Assembly: GCA_016841665.1 (NCBI GenBank)
Contig: JAENYT010000002.1
Location: 1 to 64,000, forward strand
Direction of reading: 5' to 3'
From: Methanobacteriota archaeon
GTDB taxonomy: Archaea > Halobacteriota > Methanomicrobia > Methanomicrobiales > Methanomicrobiaceae
Length of the DNA stretch: 64,000 nucleotides
Position 1 is the stretch's first letter. Each line of letters starts with the position of its first letter. Shown here one piece after another: positions 54,040 to 62,518 of this stretch. The position numbers and the translations under genes are program-made. The notes under the pieces are model-generated. The model made no database searches. It saw only the letters and a list, made by a program, of their open reading frames with translations, and was not told the DNA's origin.

Positions 54040-54462
54040 TCATTCGAAGTCTTCACGCGCAAGGGTATCGAGAATATGGTAGGAGTTCAGCATCCGGTTG
54101 AACGATTGTGCGAGGTCCCCGATCTCATCGTTGCTCATGATATCGATCTGCGATGATTTGAGGTCCCCCCTGCTCACCCTGTCGGCAACCCTCGAGAGGT
54201 TTTCGATCGGGCTTGTAATGCTTCTCGCCAGGAAAAAACTCCACATCACCACGATGGTGAGAGTGATCAGGGTGAGTACGAAAATGCTGTTTTGAAGGCC
54301 GATCATCGAAATGATGCTCTCCGTATTGCCCGCGGACACGATTCCCAGGAGTGCGACGGGAATGACGGCGACAAAGAGCATGCTCACCATCAGCTTATAG
54401 AAGATGGGGATCTGGAGGGCCTTGGTCCCGCCATTCATGGGTGCGTTCAAACATTCGCTCAT
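54040..54462 (-). CDS. HAMP-domain membrane protein without output domain
   Basis: A 140-residue protein with two membrane helices (about 23-45 and 57-78), then a HAMP domain (SFFLARSITSPIENLSRVADR, VSRGDLKSSQIDIMSNDEIG, DLAQSFNRMLNSYH). It ends 15 residues after HAMP with no kinase, cyclase or methyl-accepting part. It could pass a signal to the partner proteins encoded next to it. GGAGAG lies upstream of the ATG. Confidence 0.8.
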   Translation of the reverse strand: MSECLNAPMNGGTKALQIPIFYKLMVSMLFVAVIPVALLGIVSAGNTESIISMIGLQNSIFVLTLITLTIVVMWSFFLARSITSPIENLSRVADRVSRGDLKSSQIDIMSNDEIGDLAQSFNRMLNSYHILDTLAREDFE

Positions 54463-54510
54463 TGTGATACTCTCCAGTGTGGCATCAGTACGTAGACGTA
54501 GACTTTAATC

Positions 54511-54522
54511 AATATATAAAAA
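54511..54522 (-). promoter_or_regulatory. TATA box for the leftward HAMP-Roadblock group
   Basis: Minus-strand TTTTTATATATT about 50-60 bp before the HAMP gene start. Confidence 0.5.
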
Positions 54523-54686
54523 TTGCGTTTAATGATTATCGGTATGGATATAGAATATGATATATCAAATGGATAATCTCCAACAAGAAGGTTCTTGTGA
54601 CATGAAAAAAAAGTATCCTTGATGACACGGTTGGCCTGGCGGTCGCCATTGCGCCTTCCCGTGGAGATCCGTCCGGTGGGATGAGT

Positions 54687-54932
54687 ATGATTGAGATTCG
54701 TGTCGATGAGGAGGCCTGCAACGGATGCGGGCTTTGCGTCAAGGACTGCCCGATGGGTGTATTTGAACTGAAGAGCAGTGTATCTTCTCCGGTACATCCG
54801 GAGAACTGCATGGGGTGCCTCTCCTGCCACGAGATCTGCCCGGCACAGGCGCTTGAACATCGCGGCGTGGTGCCATGCAGGCGTATGTATGTCAGCATGA
54901 AGGTCTGCCGCATGCTCAACCGGGTGATCTGA
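54687..54932 (+). CDS. Two-[4Fe-4S] ferredoxin
   Basis: An 81-residue bacterial-type ferredoxin with two full cluster motifs, CNGCGLCVKDCP and CMGCLSCHEICP. It probably carries electrons to or from the adjacent hydrogenase. GGTGGG upstream favours the ATG at 54687 over the one at 54681. Its stop overlaps the start of the V4R-like gene. Confidence 0.9.
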   Translation: MIEIRVDEEACNGCGLCVKDCPMGVFELKSSVSSPVHPENCMGCLSCHEICPAQALEHRGVVPCRRMYVSMKVCRMLNRVI

Positions 54933-55495
54933 TGAGCGAGAGTTTCATCAACGAGGCCAAGCAGAAGTTCACGACCGACCTCGTGTTTCGGGCCGAGGAC
55001 GTACCCATGCGGTGCGATCCCCCCGCAGAGGAACTCGAACAGACACTGCACGGGTTGATGCAGCTGAACGGTTATATCATCAAATCGCTCGAGGAGATTG
55101 CCGGAAGGGGGGCGAACGCCGTGACCTACCGGGCCGGGAAAAAATTCGGCCATGAGGTCGCCAAATATTTCGAAAAAAAGAGCGACGTGGAGGATGCCCT
55201 CCGTGAACTCTCCTATATCCTGCACGGCCAGTACACCTTCGAACCCTGGAAACCCTCGGACCGGGATGAGTATATCGTCGAGGAAAACGGGAGCACGTTC
55301 ATCTATCTTGTGTTCCACGACTGCATCGTCCGCCAGTCCTGCCGCCGCATCGGCCAGGAGCAGGGAGGTCCGCTCTGCCAGACGCTCTGCGGGTACGTGG
55401 TCGGCGCTGTCGAAGAGATCACCGGAAGGCGGGGCAAGCTTGAGATCATCCATACCGGGCCCAATGCCTGCTTGAAGAAGCTGATCCTGAAGTGA
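54932..55495 (+). CDS. V4R-like (hydrocarbon-binding) domain protein
   Basis: A 187-residue protein whose second half resembles V4R ligand-binding domains (VTYRAGKKFGHEVAKYF, CQTLCGYVVGAVEEITGRRG, IIHTGPNACLKKL). Several cysteines occur (CIVRQSC, CQTLC, NAC), as in V4R proteins that bind metal or small ligands. GGGTGATC precedes the ATG. Its place between ferredoxin and hydrogenase suggests a redox- or ligand-sensing role (inference). Confidence 0.6.
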   Translation: MSESFINEAKQKFTTDLVFRAEDVPMRCDPPAEELEQTLHGLMQLNGYIIKSLEEIAGRGANAVTYRAGKKFGHEVAKYFEKKSDVEDALRELSYILHGQYTFEPWKPSDRDEYIVEENGSTFIYLVFHDCIVRQSCRRIGQEQGGPLCQTLCGYVVGAVEEITGRRGKLEIIHTGPNACLKKLILK

Positions 55496-55504
55496 GGGCA
55501 TGGA

Positions 55505-56422
55505 ATGAAGATTGCTATAGAAGAACTGGCAGGCTGCTCGGGGTGCACCATCGCCGTCCTTGACCTCCACGAGATGATACTCGATGTGATCGAGCAGGCG
55601 GAAATCGTCTACTCCCCGGTAATCATGGACGTCAAAGAGCCTCCCGAGGGCATCGATATCGCCTTTGTGACCGGTGCGGTCAGGAACGCGGAAAACGAAG
55701 AACGCCTCAAAACGATCCGGGCGCGTGCGAACACTCTCGTGGCGCTCGGCACCTGTGCGGTCTATGGGGGTATTTCGGGGCTTTCCATGCTCAGCAGCCG
55801 GGAGGATCTCTTCAATTACGTCTACCGGGAAGTGGACACCGTACCCCCTGACGGCACCATTCCCACCGATGTGCCCCCGTTCCTCTACCGTGCGTTTGCC
55901 GTGGGCGACAAGGTAAAGGTCGATTACTTCATTCCCGGGTGCCCGCCCAAGGAAAACCGCCTGCGGCAGATCCTGCCTGCCATGATGGCCGGCGACCGCG
56001 TCTCCCTCTCCCGCAAATCGGTCTGCTCTGAGTGCGACCGGATCATGGGGCCCATCGAGAACTGGACGCTGAAACGGCGCTTCGAGGGTGAACCTGATCG
56101 CGAGTATTGCCTGCTCGGCCAGGGCTACCTCTGTCTCGGCCCGGTGACCTTCTGCGGGTGCGAGGCTGCATGCCCTGCGAAAAATGTCCCCTGCCACGGG
56201 TGCAACGGCCCCTCCCTCGACATCCTGCGAGAGCCCTGCAGGGATATCTTCAATATGACGGTGCGGCGGATCTCCGATCTCACCGACCGGCCCGAAAAAG
56301 AGGTTGCGGCGGAGCTCTACGACGTCGCCCATACGATGTACCCGTTTACCATGGGCAGCCAGGTGATGGAGGACAAGGAGATCTCGAAAATCCGTGAACT
56401 GATCAAGGAGGGAAACAGATGA
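55505..56422 (+). CDS. [NiFe]-hydrogenase small subunit, F420-non-reducing (Mvh/Vhu) type
   Basis: A 305-residue Fe-S subunit. Proximal-cluster cysteines are C11 and C14 (ELAGCSGC), then ALGTCAVYGG and GCPPKENRL. The C-terminal part has the extra cysteine-rich block typical of MvhG/VhuG (SVCSECDR, GPVTFCGCEAACPAKNVPC). It passes electrons from the active site to ferredoxin-like partners. It overlaps the large-subunit gene by 4 bp. Confidence 0.87.
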   Translation: MKIAIEELAGCSGCTIAVLDLHEMILDVIEQAEIVYSPVIMDVKEPPEGIDIAFVTGAVRNAENEERLKTIRARANTLVALGTCAVYGGISGLSMLSSREDLFNYVYREVDTVPPDGTIPTDVPPFLYRAFAVGDKVKVDYFIPGCPPKENRLRQILPAMMAGDRVSLSRKSVCSECDRIMGPIENWTLKRRFEGEPDREYCLLGQGYLCLGPVTFCGCEAACPAKNVPCHGCNGPSLDILREPCRDIFNMTVRRISDLTDRPEKEVAAELYDVAHTMYPFTMGSQVMEDKEISKIRELIKEGNR

Positions 56423-57870
56423 CGCAGATCACCATCAACCCGGTGACGAGGATCGAAGGACACGCCCAGGTGCGGATCAACCTCGATGAGGCCGGGGAAG
56501 TGGAGAGCGCTCATTTCAACGTGGTAGAACTGCGCGGCTTTGAGAAATTCCTCATCGGCGCCGCAGTGGAAGAGGCGCCCCGGATCACCCCGCGGATCTG
56601 CGGCATCTGCCCGACCTCGCACCACATCGCCTCTGCAAAGGCCTGCGACCAGATTTTCGGCGCTGAACCCCCGGCAACGGGAAAACGCCTCCGGGAGCTG
56701 ATGATGCATGGGCAGTTTGTCCATTCCCATGCCCTGCACTTTTTCATGCTCGCGGCGCCCGACTTTCTCATCGGGCATGAGGCACCCGCTGCCGAACGCA
56801 ACCTTGTCGGGCTCGTGCGAAAAGACCCGGATCTCGCGAAAAAAGCCATCGAGGTGCGGAAATTCGGCCAGCGCCTCACGGAGGCGATCGGCGGAAAGCC
56901 CATCCACCCCTCGACCGCGATCCCCGGGGGCGTTTCGGCACCCCTCGGGGAGCAGACGCGCACTGAACTACTGGAGATGGCCAGGCGGACGCTCTCAATC
57001 GCACAGGAAGGCTGGACGATGGCCCGCAGCATTCTCGGGGAAACCGATCTCTCCTTTGGCGCTGTGGATTCGGCCTTTGTGGGCCTGACCGACCAGGGCC
57101 GCCACAGCCTCACTGACGGAAAGGCGGAGATCGTGGGAAGCGACGGCAACACAATCGGCGCATTCAGCGGGGCAGACTATCTGGATTACATCGAAGAGTA
57201 CTCCGAGTCGTGGTCCTATCTCAAGTTCGCCCGTCTGAAGAGCGGCCAGTACTACCGGGTCGGCCCGCTCGCCCGCCTGAACCTTGCCCGGGAGATGGGC
57301 ACGGAGGCTGCCGATGCAGCACTGGAGGAATACCGCGAGAACTTCGGTAGATTTGTCCAGACGACGCTCGCCTACAACATCGCACGGTATGTGGAGTTCA
57401 TCGCCTCGTGCGAGCGTGCGGTCGAACTGCTCTCCGATCCCGGCATCACCGGCACCGATGTCCGTGCGCGGGTCGACGGGGTGGCCAACGCTCGGGGGGT
57501 GGGGATCATCGAAGCACCGCGGGGGACGCTCATTCACGACTACACCGTGGACGAGGACGGGTTCATCCAGCGCTGCAACCTGATCGTGGCAACCTGCCAG
57601 AACAACTGGGGCATGGACCGCGGGGTCGAGGATGTCGCCCGCAAAGTGGTACAGAACGGCGCGCTCTCCGAGGACGCGGCCAACCGCATCGAGATGGTGA
57701 TCCGCGCCTACGATCCCTGCATCTCCTGTGCGACGCATGCCATCGGTCGCATGCCGGTGAAAATCAAGCTCATACCAAAAAGAAAGTTTGAATACGCTCA
57801 ACAAGAGAGATTTTCGAAACCATGCGAATGGAATCCAGGTGAATCCAATGCTCAAGCAAATCCTGAGTGA
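56419..57870 (+). CDS. [NiFe]-hydrogenase large subunit, F420-non-reducing (Mvh/Vhu) type
   Basis: A 483-residue catalytic subunit. The four Ni-Fe ligands are C61 and C64 (RICGICPTSHH) and C434 and C437 (DPCISCATH, H440). After H440 a 43-residue tail (AIGRMPVKIK...) follows that would be cut off on maturation; this is longer than most. No mvhD or heterodisulfide reductase gene is in the window, unlike the usual Mvh cluster. The gene overlaps the next Roadblock gene by 23 bp. Confidence 0.88.
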   Translation: MTQITINPVTRIEGHAQVRINLDEAGEVESAHFNVVELRGFEKFLIGAAVEEAPRITPRICGICPTSHHIASAKACDQIFGAEPPATGKRLRELMMHGQFVHSHALHFFMLAAPDFLIGHEAPAAERNLVGLVRKDPDLAKKAIEVRKFGQRLTEAIGGKPIHPSTAIPGGVSAPLGEQTRTELLEMARRTLSIAQEGWTMARSILGETDLSFGAVDSAFVGLTDQGRHSLTDGKAEIVGSDGNTIGAFSGADYLDYIEEYSESWSYLKFARLKSGQYYRVGPLARLNLAREMGTEAADAALEEYRENFGRFVQTTLAYNIARYVEFIASCERAVELLSDPGITGTDVRARVDGVANARGVGIIEAPRGTLIHDYTVDEDGFIQRCNLIVATCQNNWGMDRGVEDVARKVVQNGALSEDAANRIEMVIRAYDPCISCATHAIGRMPVKIKLIPKRKFEYAQQERFSKPCEWNPGESNAQANPE

Positions 57871-58195
57871 ATTTTTGAAGCTCGATGGTGTATCCGCCGC
57901 CGTCGTCGTGGGGAGGGACGGCTTTGTTATCGAAAGCGCAGAGACCGGGGAGATCGACACCGAGGCCCTTGGTGCGATGGCATCAACCGGGATGGGTACC
58001 TCGGAAGCCATGGGTGCCGAGCTCGGCAAGGGCGAGATGCACCAGATGCTGGTGGAGCTGGAACACGGCCCCATCCTGCTCTCGCCCCTTTCGGATGACG
58101 AGCTGATCGCGATTGTTGGAGAAAAGGACGTTAATATCGGGCGCATCAGATACGAACTGAAGAAAAACAAGGAACGCATCATCGCCGCACTGTAA
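57848..58195 (+). CDS. Roadblock/LC7-domain protein (paralogue)
   Basis: A 115-residue Roadblock protein that is a paralogue of the 53400 gene (same length, same NIGRIRYELKKN ending). GGTGA lies 5 nt before the ATG at 57848, inside the hydrogenase gene, so the two are coupled. Expected to form dimers, perhaps with the next gene product. Confidence 0.83.
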   Translation: MLKQILSEFLKLDGVSAAVVVGRDGFVIESAETGEIDTEALGAMASTGMGTSEAMGAELGKGEMHQMLVELEHGPILLSPLSDDELIAIVGEKDVNIGRIRYELKKNKERIIAAL

Positions 58196-58200
58196 GAGCC

Positions 58201-58860
58201 ATGTTGCCTGAATGGAGATCCCTGGCACATATGCAGTGCCCGCTGAGTGAATTGCTTGAGTTTGCCGTTCAGTTGACCGTAGGAGCGAAAATTTCCGGAT
58301 TCGGCGGCGTAGGGTACCTGCTCGTGGATAAAGGGACGCCAATCGGGGCACATTTTAGCGATGATTTTCGGCAGCTCGAGGGCGATGAGGCGCTTGAATA
58401 CATCCAGGAACGCCCCCTCCTGGAATACGAAATCAAGATCTACAACGCCGATGAAATGAACCTGGCAATCAATCACTGTGCAGCACAGGGATGGATGATA
58501 CCCGATTCATCCACGCGTCGCGAACCTGCGGATACGGAAACGCTGGTGACCGAGGAAACATTACTCAGTATCGCCAAACAACGCGGGGTAATCGTCGTTT
58601 CAGCATTTTTTGAGGGATTTCCCGTCCAATCGGTGGGGATCGGCGATTTCGAGTACGAGGCGGCGATCGCCGAGGACCTGCTCAGGGCAGGAAAGAAAAT
58701 CTCCGATGATCTGGGAATCGGCCCGCTCGACCAGATGATCATCGAGACCCCGAAGGGCAAGTACCTGATTGCACCCTATCATGATCTCTCCTTATTTGTG
58801 CATGCAACGCCCGATGCGCACCTGGGCATGATCCGGCTTGCCCTCAAGGGCATCCAGTAA
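58201..58860 (+). CDS. Protein with N-terminal DUF2226-like and C-terminal Roadblock-like parts
   Basis: A 219-residue protein arranged as the 52309 protein but without the long acidic linker: an N-terminal domain (GGVGYLLVDKGTPIGAHF) and a C-terminal Roadblock-like domain (GVIVVSAFFEGFPVQSVG, EAAIAEDLLRAGKKISDDLG, IAPYHDLSLFVHATPDAHLG). It starts 5 bp after the Roadblock stop. So the Roadblock plus fusion pair is duplicated either side of the hydrogenase. Confidence 0.7.
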   Translation: MLPEWRSLAHMQCPLSELLEFAVQLTVGAKISGFGGVGYLLVDKGTPIGAHFSDDFRQLEGDEALEYIQERPLLEYEIKIYNADEMNLAINHCAAQGWMIPDSSTRREPADTETLVTEETLLSIAKQRGVIVVSAFFEGFPVQSVGIGDFEYEAAIAEDLLRAGKKISDDLGIGPLDQMIIETPKGKYLIAPYHDLSLFVHATPDAHLGMIRLALKGIQ

Positions 58861-59279
58861 TCCCTGCAGTGTCGGGTTCACCGTTTGCACCTCTGTCACT
58901 TCTCTATCGTTGGTTGGTGTAGTGTGATATGCCCCCTGGATATCCGCATGACTGACAAGCTAGTATATGAATGTTGTCAGTTTGAATTATCACTAAGGTC
59001 ATGATCCATCGATAATCATTAGGGGTAATGCTCATTAATGGCATGAGGCCCTGCCTGCGGTGACATTTGTCCCTTCAAAGCTCCAGATTCAGGAATCGGC
59101 CACCAGGAAGCCATACTTCGGCATCCTCATCACACTCGAAGCAGAAAGGGAAATTTCAAATGGTATGCCTCCCAAGTGAACCCTAAGAGAATCTATGGAT
59201 GCCATTTGTACAGAGGTCTGTCGATGAAGGTATCGGACACTTTCGATAGTACATCTGGTAGCTGTATGGGTTGGTCGTG
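58861..59279. other. 419-bp intergenic region before the pilus-like operon
   Basis: Holds no convincing gene. It is AT-richer than its surroundings, with TATA-like patches near 58962-58970, and an inverted repeat TATCG-N8-CGATA (59231-59248) about 32 bp before the next ATG. It probably contains the operon promoter and a control site. Confidence 0.5.
59231..59248. repeat. Small inverted repeat upstream of the pilus-like operon
   Basis: TATCG-N8-CGATA, 32-49 bp before the ATG at 59280. Possible operator; short arms make chance likely. Confidence 0.35.
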
Positions 59280-59900
59280 ATGCAGATAGCGGATCTCTTT
59301 GACAAAGTTATCAGCAATTCCAAATATGAGGGCAATTATGCCTTCGATGATCTCATCGAGCACATGAGTGTCTCAAAACAGAGTGGTCTTGCGATTGCGG
59401 AAGAGGGAACAAGAAATATCATTTTAATTTTTGTGAGGGGGGAGCCAGAAGGAGCGACGTTGATCGAGGATAGCGGCGTGCTGTTTGGGAATAAGGCACT
59501 GTATCTGTTGCAGCACAATGAAATATTCAAGGTATTCCTGACAGAGCACCTATTTAGCGAATCGCTCGCAGCAAGGTGCAGGGTTCACGACAAAATTCAC
59601 TTAAAAAAACGTCTTTCCGACGACCTTCCCACTATCGGTGGCTCAACGCAATCTCTGGGAAAACTCTGCATCATCATCAAGCGTGGCGGTGCACTGCAAT
59701 CGGGCATGCGGGTTACCATACGCAAGGGTCGTCAGGTCCTTTCAAGCGACATCACCGCAATTGACGGCAAAGTGTGCTTCAAACTCCAGAATGGGACGTA
59801 CGATTGTGTGGTGGTGGATAAGACCCACAATCTGCACCGATTTATGCTCGATTTCAGGGAGCGGTTTGGTGAGACGGTTATCGATTTAGGGGGAGCGTGA
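59280..59900 (+). CDS. Accessory protein of the type IV pilus-like operon
   Basis: A 206-residue protein I cannot name. The N-terminal part (SGLAIAEEGTRNIILIFVRG, GVLFGNKALYLLQHNEIFKV) resembles the input domains of the Roadblock fusions in pattern. The C-terminal part (LGKLCIIIKRGGALQSGMRV, GKVCFKLQNGTYDCVVVD) looks like a small carboxypeptidase-regulatory-type beta-sandwich. Its stop overlaps the GTG before the ATPase ATG, so they are coupled. Confidence 0.6.
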   Translation: MQIADLFDKVISNSKYEGNYAFDDLIEHMSVSKQSGLAIAEEGTRNIILIFVRGEPEGATLIEDSGVLFGNKALYLLQHNEIFKVFLTEHLFSESLAARCRVHDKIHLKKRLSDDLPTIGGSTQSLGKLCIIIKRGGALQSGMRVTIRKGRQVLSSDITAIDGKVCFKLQNGTYDCVVVDKTHNLHRFMLDFRERFGETVIDLGGA

Positions 59901-59902
59901 AT

Positions 59903-62518
59903 ATGGCAGGAGAAGAAAAAAGCAAGAGTAAATTGAGTGATGTAATCAAACGGATAAAAATGGGCAATTCGCAGGAATCTGCGAATGAGCCTGTTCCTGA
60001 CGAAAAACCGGCGGGTGCAGGAGAAGGCGACTCCGCAGAGCTGGGAGGATTATTAGACAGGATCAACCAGTTCGATTCGTCGTTTACATCGCCTGGCGGA
60101 AAAAAGGAGGAAAAGGAGGGGGCAGACGAGATCGATTCGCTCGCCGCCATGGTTGAGTCTGCTGATGAAGGTGAAGAAAAGGGGGAGCATCCTGAGGCTG
60201 CAGGGGTTCAGGGTGAAGCATCCCCGGCATCGGACCATGCCCCCGGAGGGGCGGATCAGGATGCTCACAAGAAACTGAGCAGCCTTATCCACAAAATCCG
60301 GCAGTTTGAAGAGGAGGGATCGGATACGGTATCTGAGCCCGTTGCGCCGCCGGGAACGAACCCGGTCCCCGAAACATCCGTGGACGAGACCGTCGAGCCC
60401 CTCACCGGAGACAGTGTTGCGGATGAAGAGCGCAGTCCGGAAGATGCTTCCCCCGAAAAAGAATCGGGAGGCGACCTCCGCGCCCTCATCGACGACATCG
60501 TGAAATCCCATGACAATTCGATGGAGGTCAAGCCTGAAAAGCAGGGTTCGTTCTCCATATCACCGGTTGACCTCAATGATGAGTCTCCCGGGCAGCCTGC
60601 AGACACTCCATCCGATGCCCATGCCATGGCGAAAGGCGAGGCCAAAAAGACCAAGTGGTCCGGTGAGGGCGACGAGGGGCCGAGGAGCATCGTGAATGTG
60701 GAGGAGATCGGTGACTTTTCCGATATGATCCTTCCCCAGGGTGCGACATTCGAGGTTGAAGACCTGCATCTGGGAACCAGTTCAAGTGCGTTTGACCTTG
60801 CTGATATGGGAACCGTCCTCTCCGAGATCGACGAGATCTGGAAACCCGGGTTTCCCACCATTCCCTTCGGGGCCGAGGAGCTCTCCCAGCTGTCCACTGA
60901 AAAGGAAAAAGCCGAAGGGGAGGCAGACCGGCGTGGCTTCATGCAAAAGATAGGTCTCTTCAAGGCAGCCGCGGGGAAGACTGAAGAGTACGACCCGCGC
61001 ATCCACGGACCCCTCGTCGATCTCACCATGAAGCTGGTACAGGGTCAGGAAGAGGTGGAGCTCTACCCGGTCAACGAGCCTTTTGCCTACATCCGCATCA
61101 TCTACGATAACAGCACCCACGAGCACGTCTATCAGATCATCGAGCCTGAACTGAATCCTGCCGAAAGTGAGCTTCTCGAGGAGCTGGAGATGCGGCTGTT
61201 CGAGACGCTCGATGTCAATACCAAGGATATTACCTACGAGACTGCCAGAAAAGCCCTTCGTGATGCGGTGGACGAGATCGTCTATGATTACGGCATCAAG
61301 CTCACCCCCGTTTCCCGGGAGAAGATCCTCTACAATATCGAGAAGCGATTCCTCGGGGACGGCCGGATTGACCCGATCATGCATGACAAGTATATCGAGG
61401 ATATCTCCTGTGACGGTCTCGGTAGCCCAATCTTCGTCTACCATACCGGCTACGAGTCAATCCAGACTAGTGCCTCCTACACCGACTCCGTCGAGCTGGA
61501 CTCCTTTGTGACCAAACTGGCCCAGCGTTCGGGGAAATATATCTCCATTGCGGAACCGATGCTCGATGCGACCATGAGCGACGGGTCCCGTATCCAGATG
61601 ACGCTGGGCACGGAGGTCACCGCACACGGCTCGACCTTCACCATTCGTAAGTTCAGGGATGAGCCGATCACGCCCACGGATCTCATCGAATGGCAGACCT
61701 TCTCTCCGCTCTCCATCGCATTCTTCTGGCTCGCCGTGGAAAACGGCAAATCCTGCATTTTCTGTGGGGGTACAGCATCAGGGAAGACGACGTCGCTCAA
61801 CGCCATCTCCCTGTTCATCCCTCCGCTGGCAAAGATCGTCACCCTGGAGGACACCCGCGAGCTGAAACTTCCCCACCCCAACTGGATCCCGAGCATCACC
61901 AGGGAATCGTTCGACGCGGACGGCAAGGGAACCATTGACATGTACGAACTGCTGAGGGCTGCACTCCGACAGCGCCCCGAGTATATCCTGGTCGGTGAGG
62001 TCCGCGGTCAGGAAGCCCTCACCCTCTTCCAGGCGATGAGTACGGGCCACGTCACCTACGCCACCATGCACGCCGATTCAGTGGCAAGTGCCGTCCACCG
62101 TCTCGAAAACCCGCCGCTGAACGTTCCGCGCAACATGCTCAATGCCCTCGACCTCGTGTCGGTGCAGGTGCAGGCCCGTATCGGCGGGCAGCGTATCAGG
62201 CGCACCAAGCAGCTGATCGAGATCCTGGACATCGACCCGCGCACCAACGAACTCATCACCAACGAGGTTTTCCGGTGGCATCCTGTGACCGATGAAATCC
62301 GCTATTCCGGGAAATCCTACATCCTCGAGGAGATCATGGAAGAACGCGGGTGGAGTGAGGCCCGGATGAGGGAGGAGCTCAAACGGCGTCAGGAAATTCT
62401 GGAATGGATGCGGCTGAAGAAGCTCAGGCATTTCAAGGATGTCGCCAAGGTGCTGATCTCCTACTTCAGAGATCCCGAGGCGGTAATGGACATCGTGCGG
62501 AGTGACCTGTATGAATAG
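59903..62518 (+). CDS. Type II/IV secretion (pilus assembly) ATPase with long acidic N-terminus
   Basis: An 871-residue GspE/PilB-like ATPase of archaeal pilus type. Residues 1-280 are disordered and acidic (runs of Glu/Asp/Ser/Pro). The catalytic part has Walker A CGGTASGKTTS (about 620), the Asp box LEDTRELKLPHPNW, Walker B-like ILVGEVRGQEALTLF and the His box STGHVTYATMHADS. It drives assembly of a filament or secretion. AGGGGGAG precedes the ATG at 59903. Ordinary archaellar ATPases lack such a long acidic lead. Confidence 0.9.
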   Translation: MAGEEKSKSKLSDVIKRIKMGNSQESANEPVPDEKPAGAGEGDSAELGGLLDRINQFDSSFTSPGGKKEEKEGADEIDSLAAMVESADEGEEKGEHPEAAGVQGEASPASDHAPGGADQDAHKKLSSLIHKIRQFEEEGSDTVSEPVAPPGTNPVPETSVDETVEPLTGDSVADEERSPEDASPEKESGGDLRALIDDIVKSHDNSMEVKPEKQGSFSISPVDLNDESPGQPADTPSDAHAMAKGEAKKTKWSGEGDEGPRSIVNVEEIGDFSDMILPQGATFEVEDLHLGTSSSAFDLADMGTVLSEIDEIWKPGFPTIPFGAEELSQLSTEKEKAEGEADRRGFMQKIGLFKAAAGKTEEYDPRIHGPLVDLTMKLVQGQEEVELYPVNEPFAYIRIIYDNSTHEHVYQIIEPELNPAESELLEELEMRLFETLDVNTKDITYETARKALRDAVDEIVYDYGIKLTPVSREKILYNIEKRFLGDGRIDPIMHDKYIEDISCDGLGSPIFVYHTGYESIQTSASYTDSVELDSFVTKLAQRSGKYISIAEPMLDATMSDGSRIQMTLGTEVTAHGSTFTIRKFRDEPITPTDLIEWQTFSPLSIAFFWLAVENGKSCIFCGGTASGKTTSLNAISLFIPPLAKIVTLEDTRELKLPHPNWIPSITRESFDADGKGTIDMYELLRAALRQRPEYILVGEVRGQEALTLFQAMSTGHVTYATMHADSVASAVHRLENPPLNVPRNMLNALDLVSVQVQARIGGQRIRRTKQLIEILDIDPRTNELITNEVFRWHPVTDEIRYSGKSYILEEIMEERGWSEARMREELKRRQEILEWMRLKKLRHFKDVAKVLISYFRDPEAVMDIVRSDLYE

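Noticed and set aside
54536-56332. A 598-residue open frame on the minus strand
   Set aside because: It crosses ferredoxin, V4R-like and hydrogenase small-subunit genes in antisense and contains no recognisable motif.
55505-57870. F420-reducing (Frh) hydrogenase
   Set aside because: There is no FrhB-like gene and the small subunit has the cysteine-rich C-terminus of the Mvh/Vhu type.
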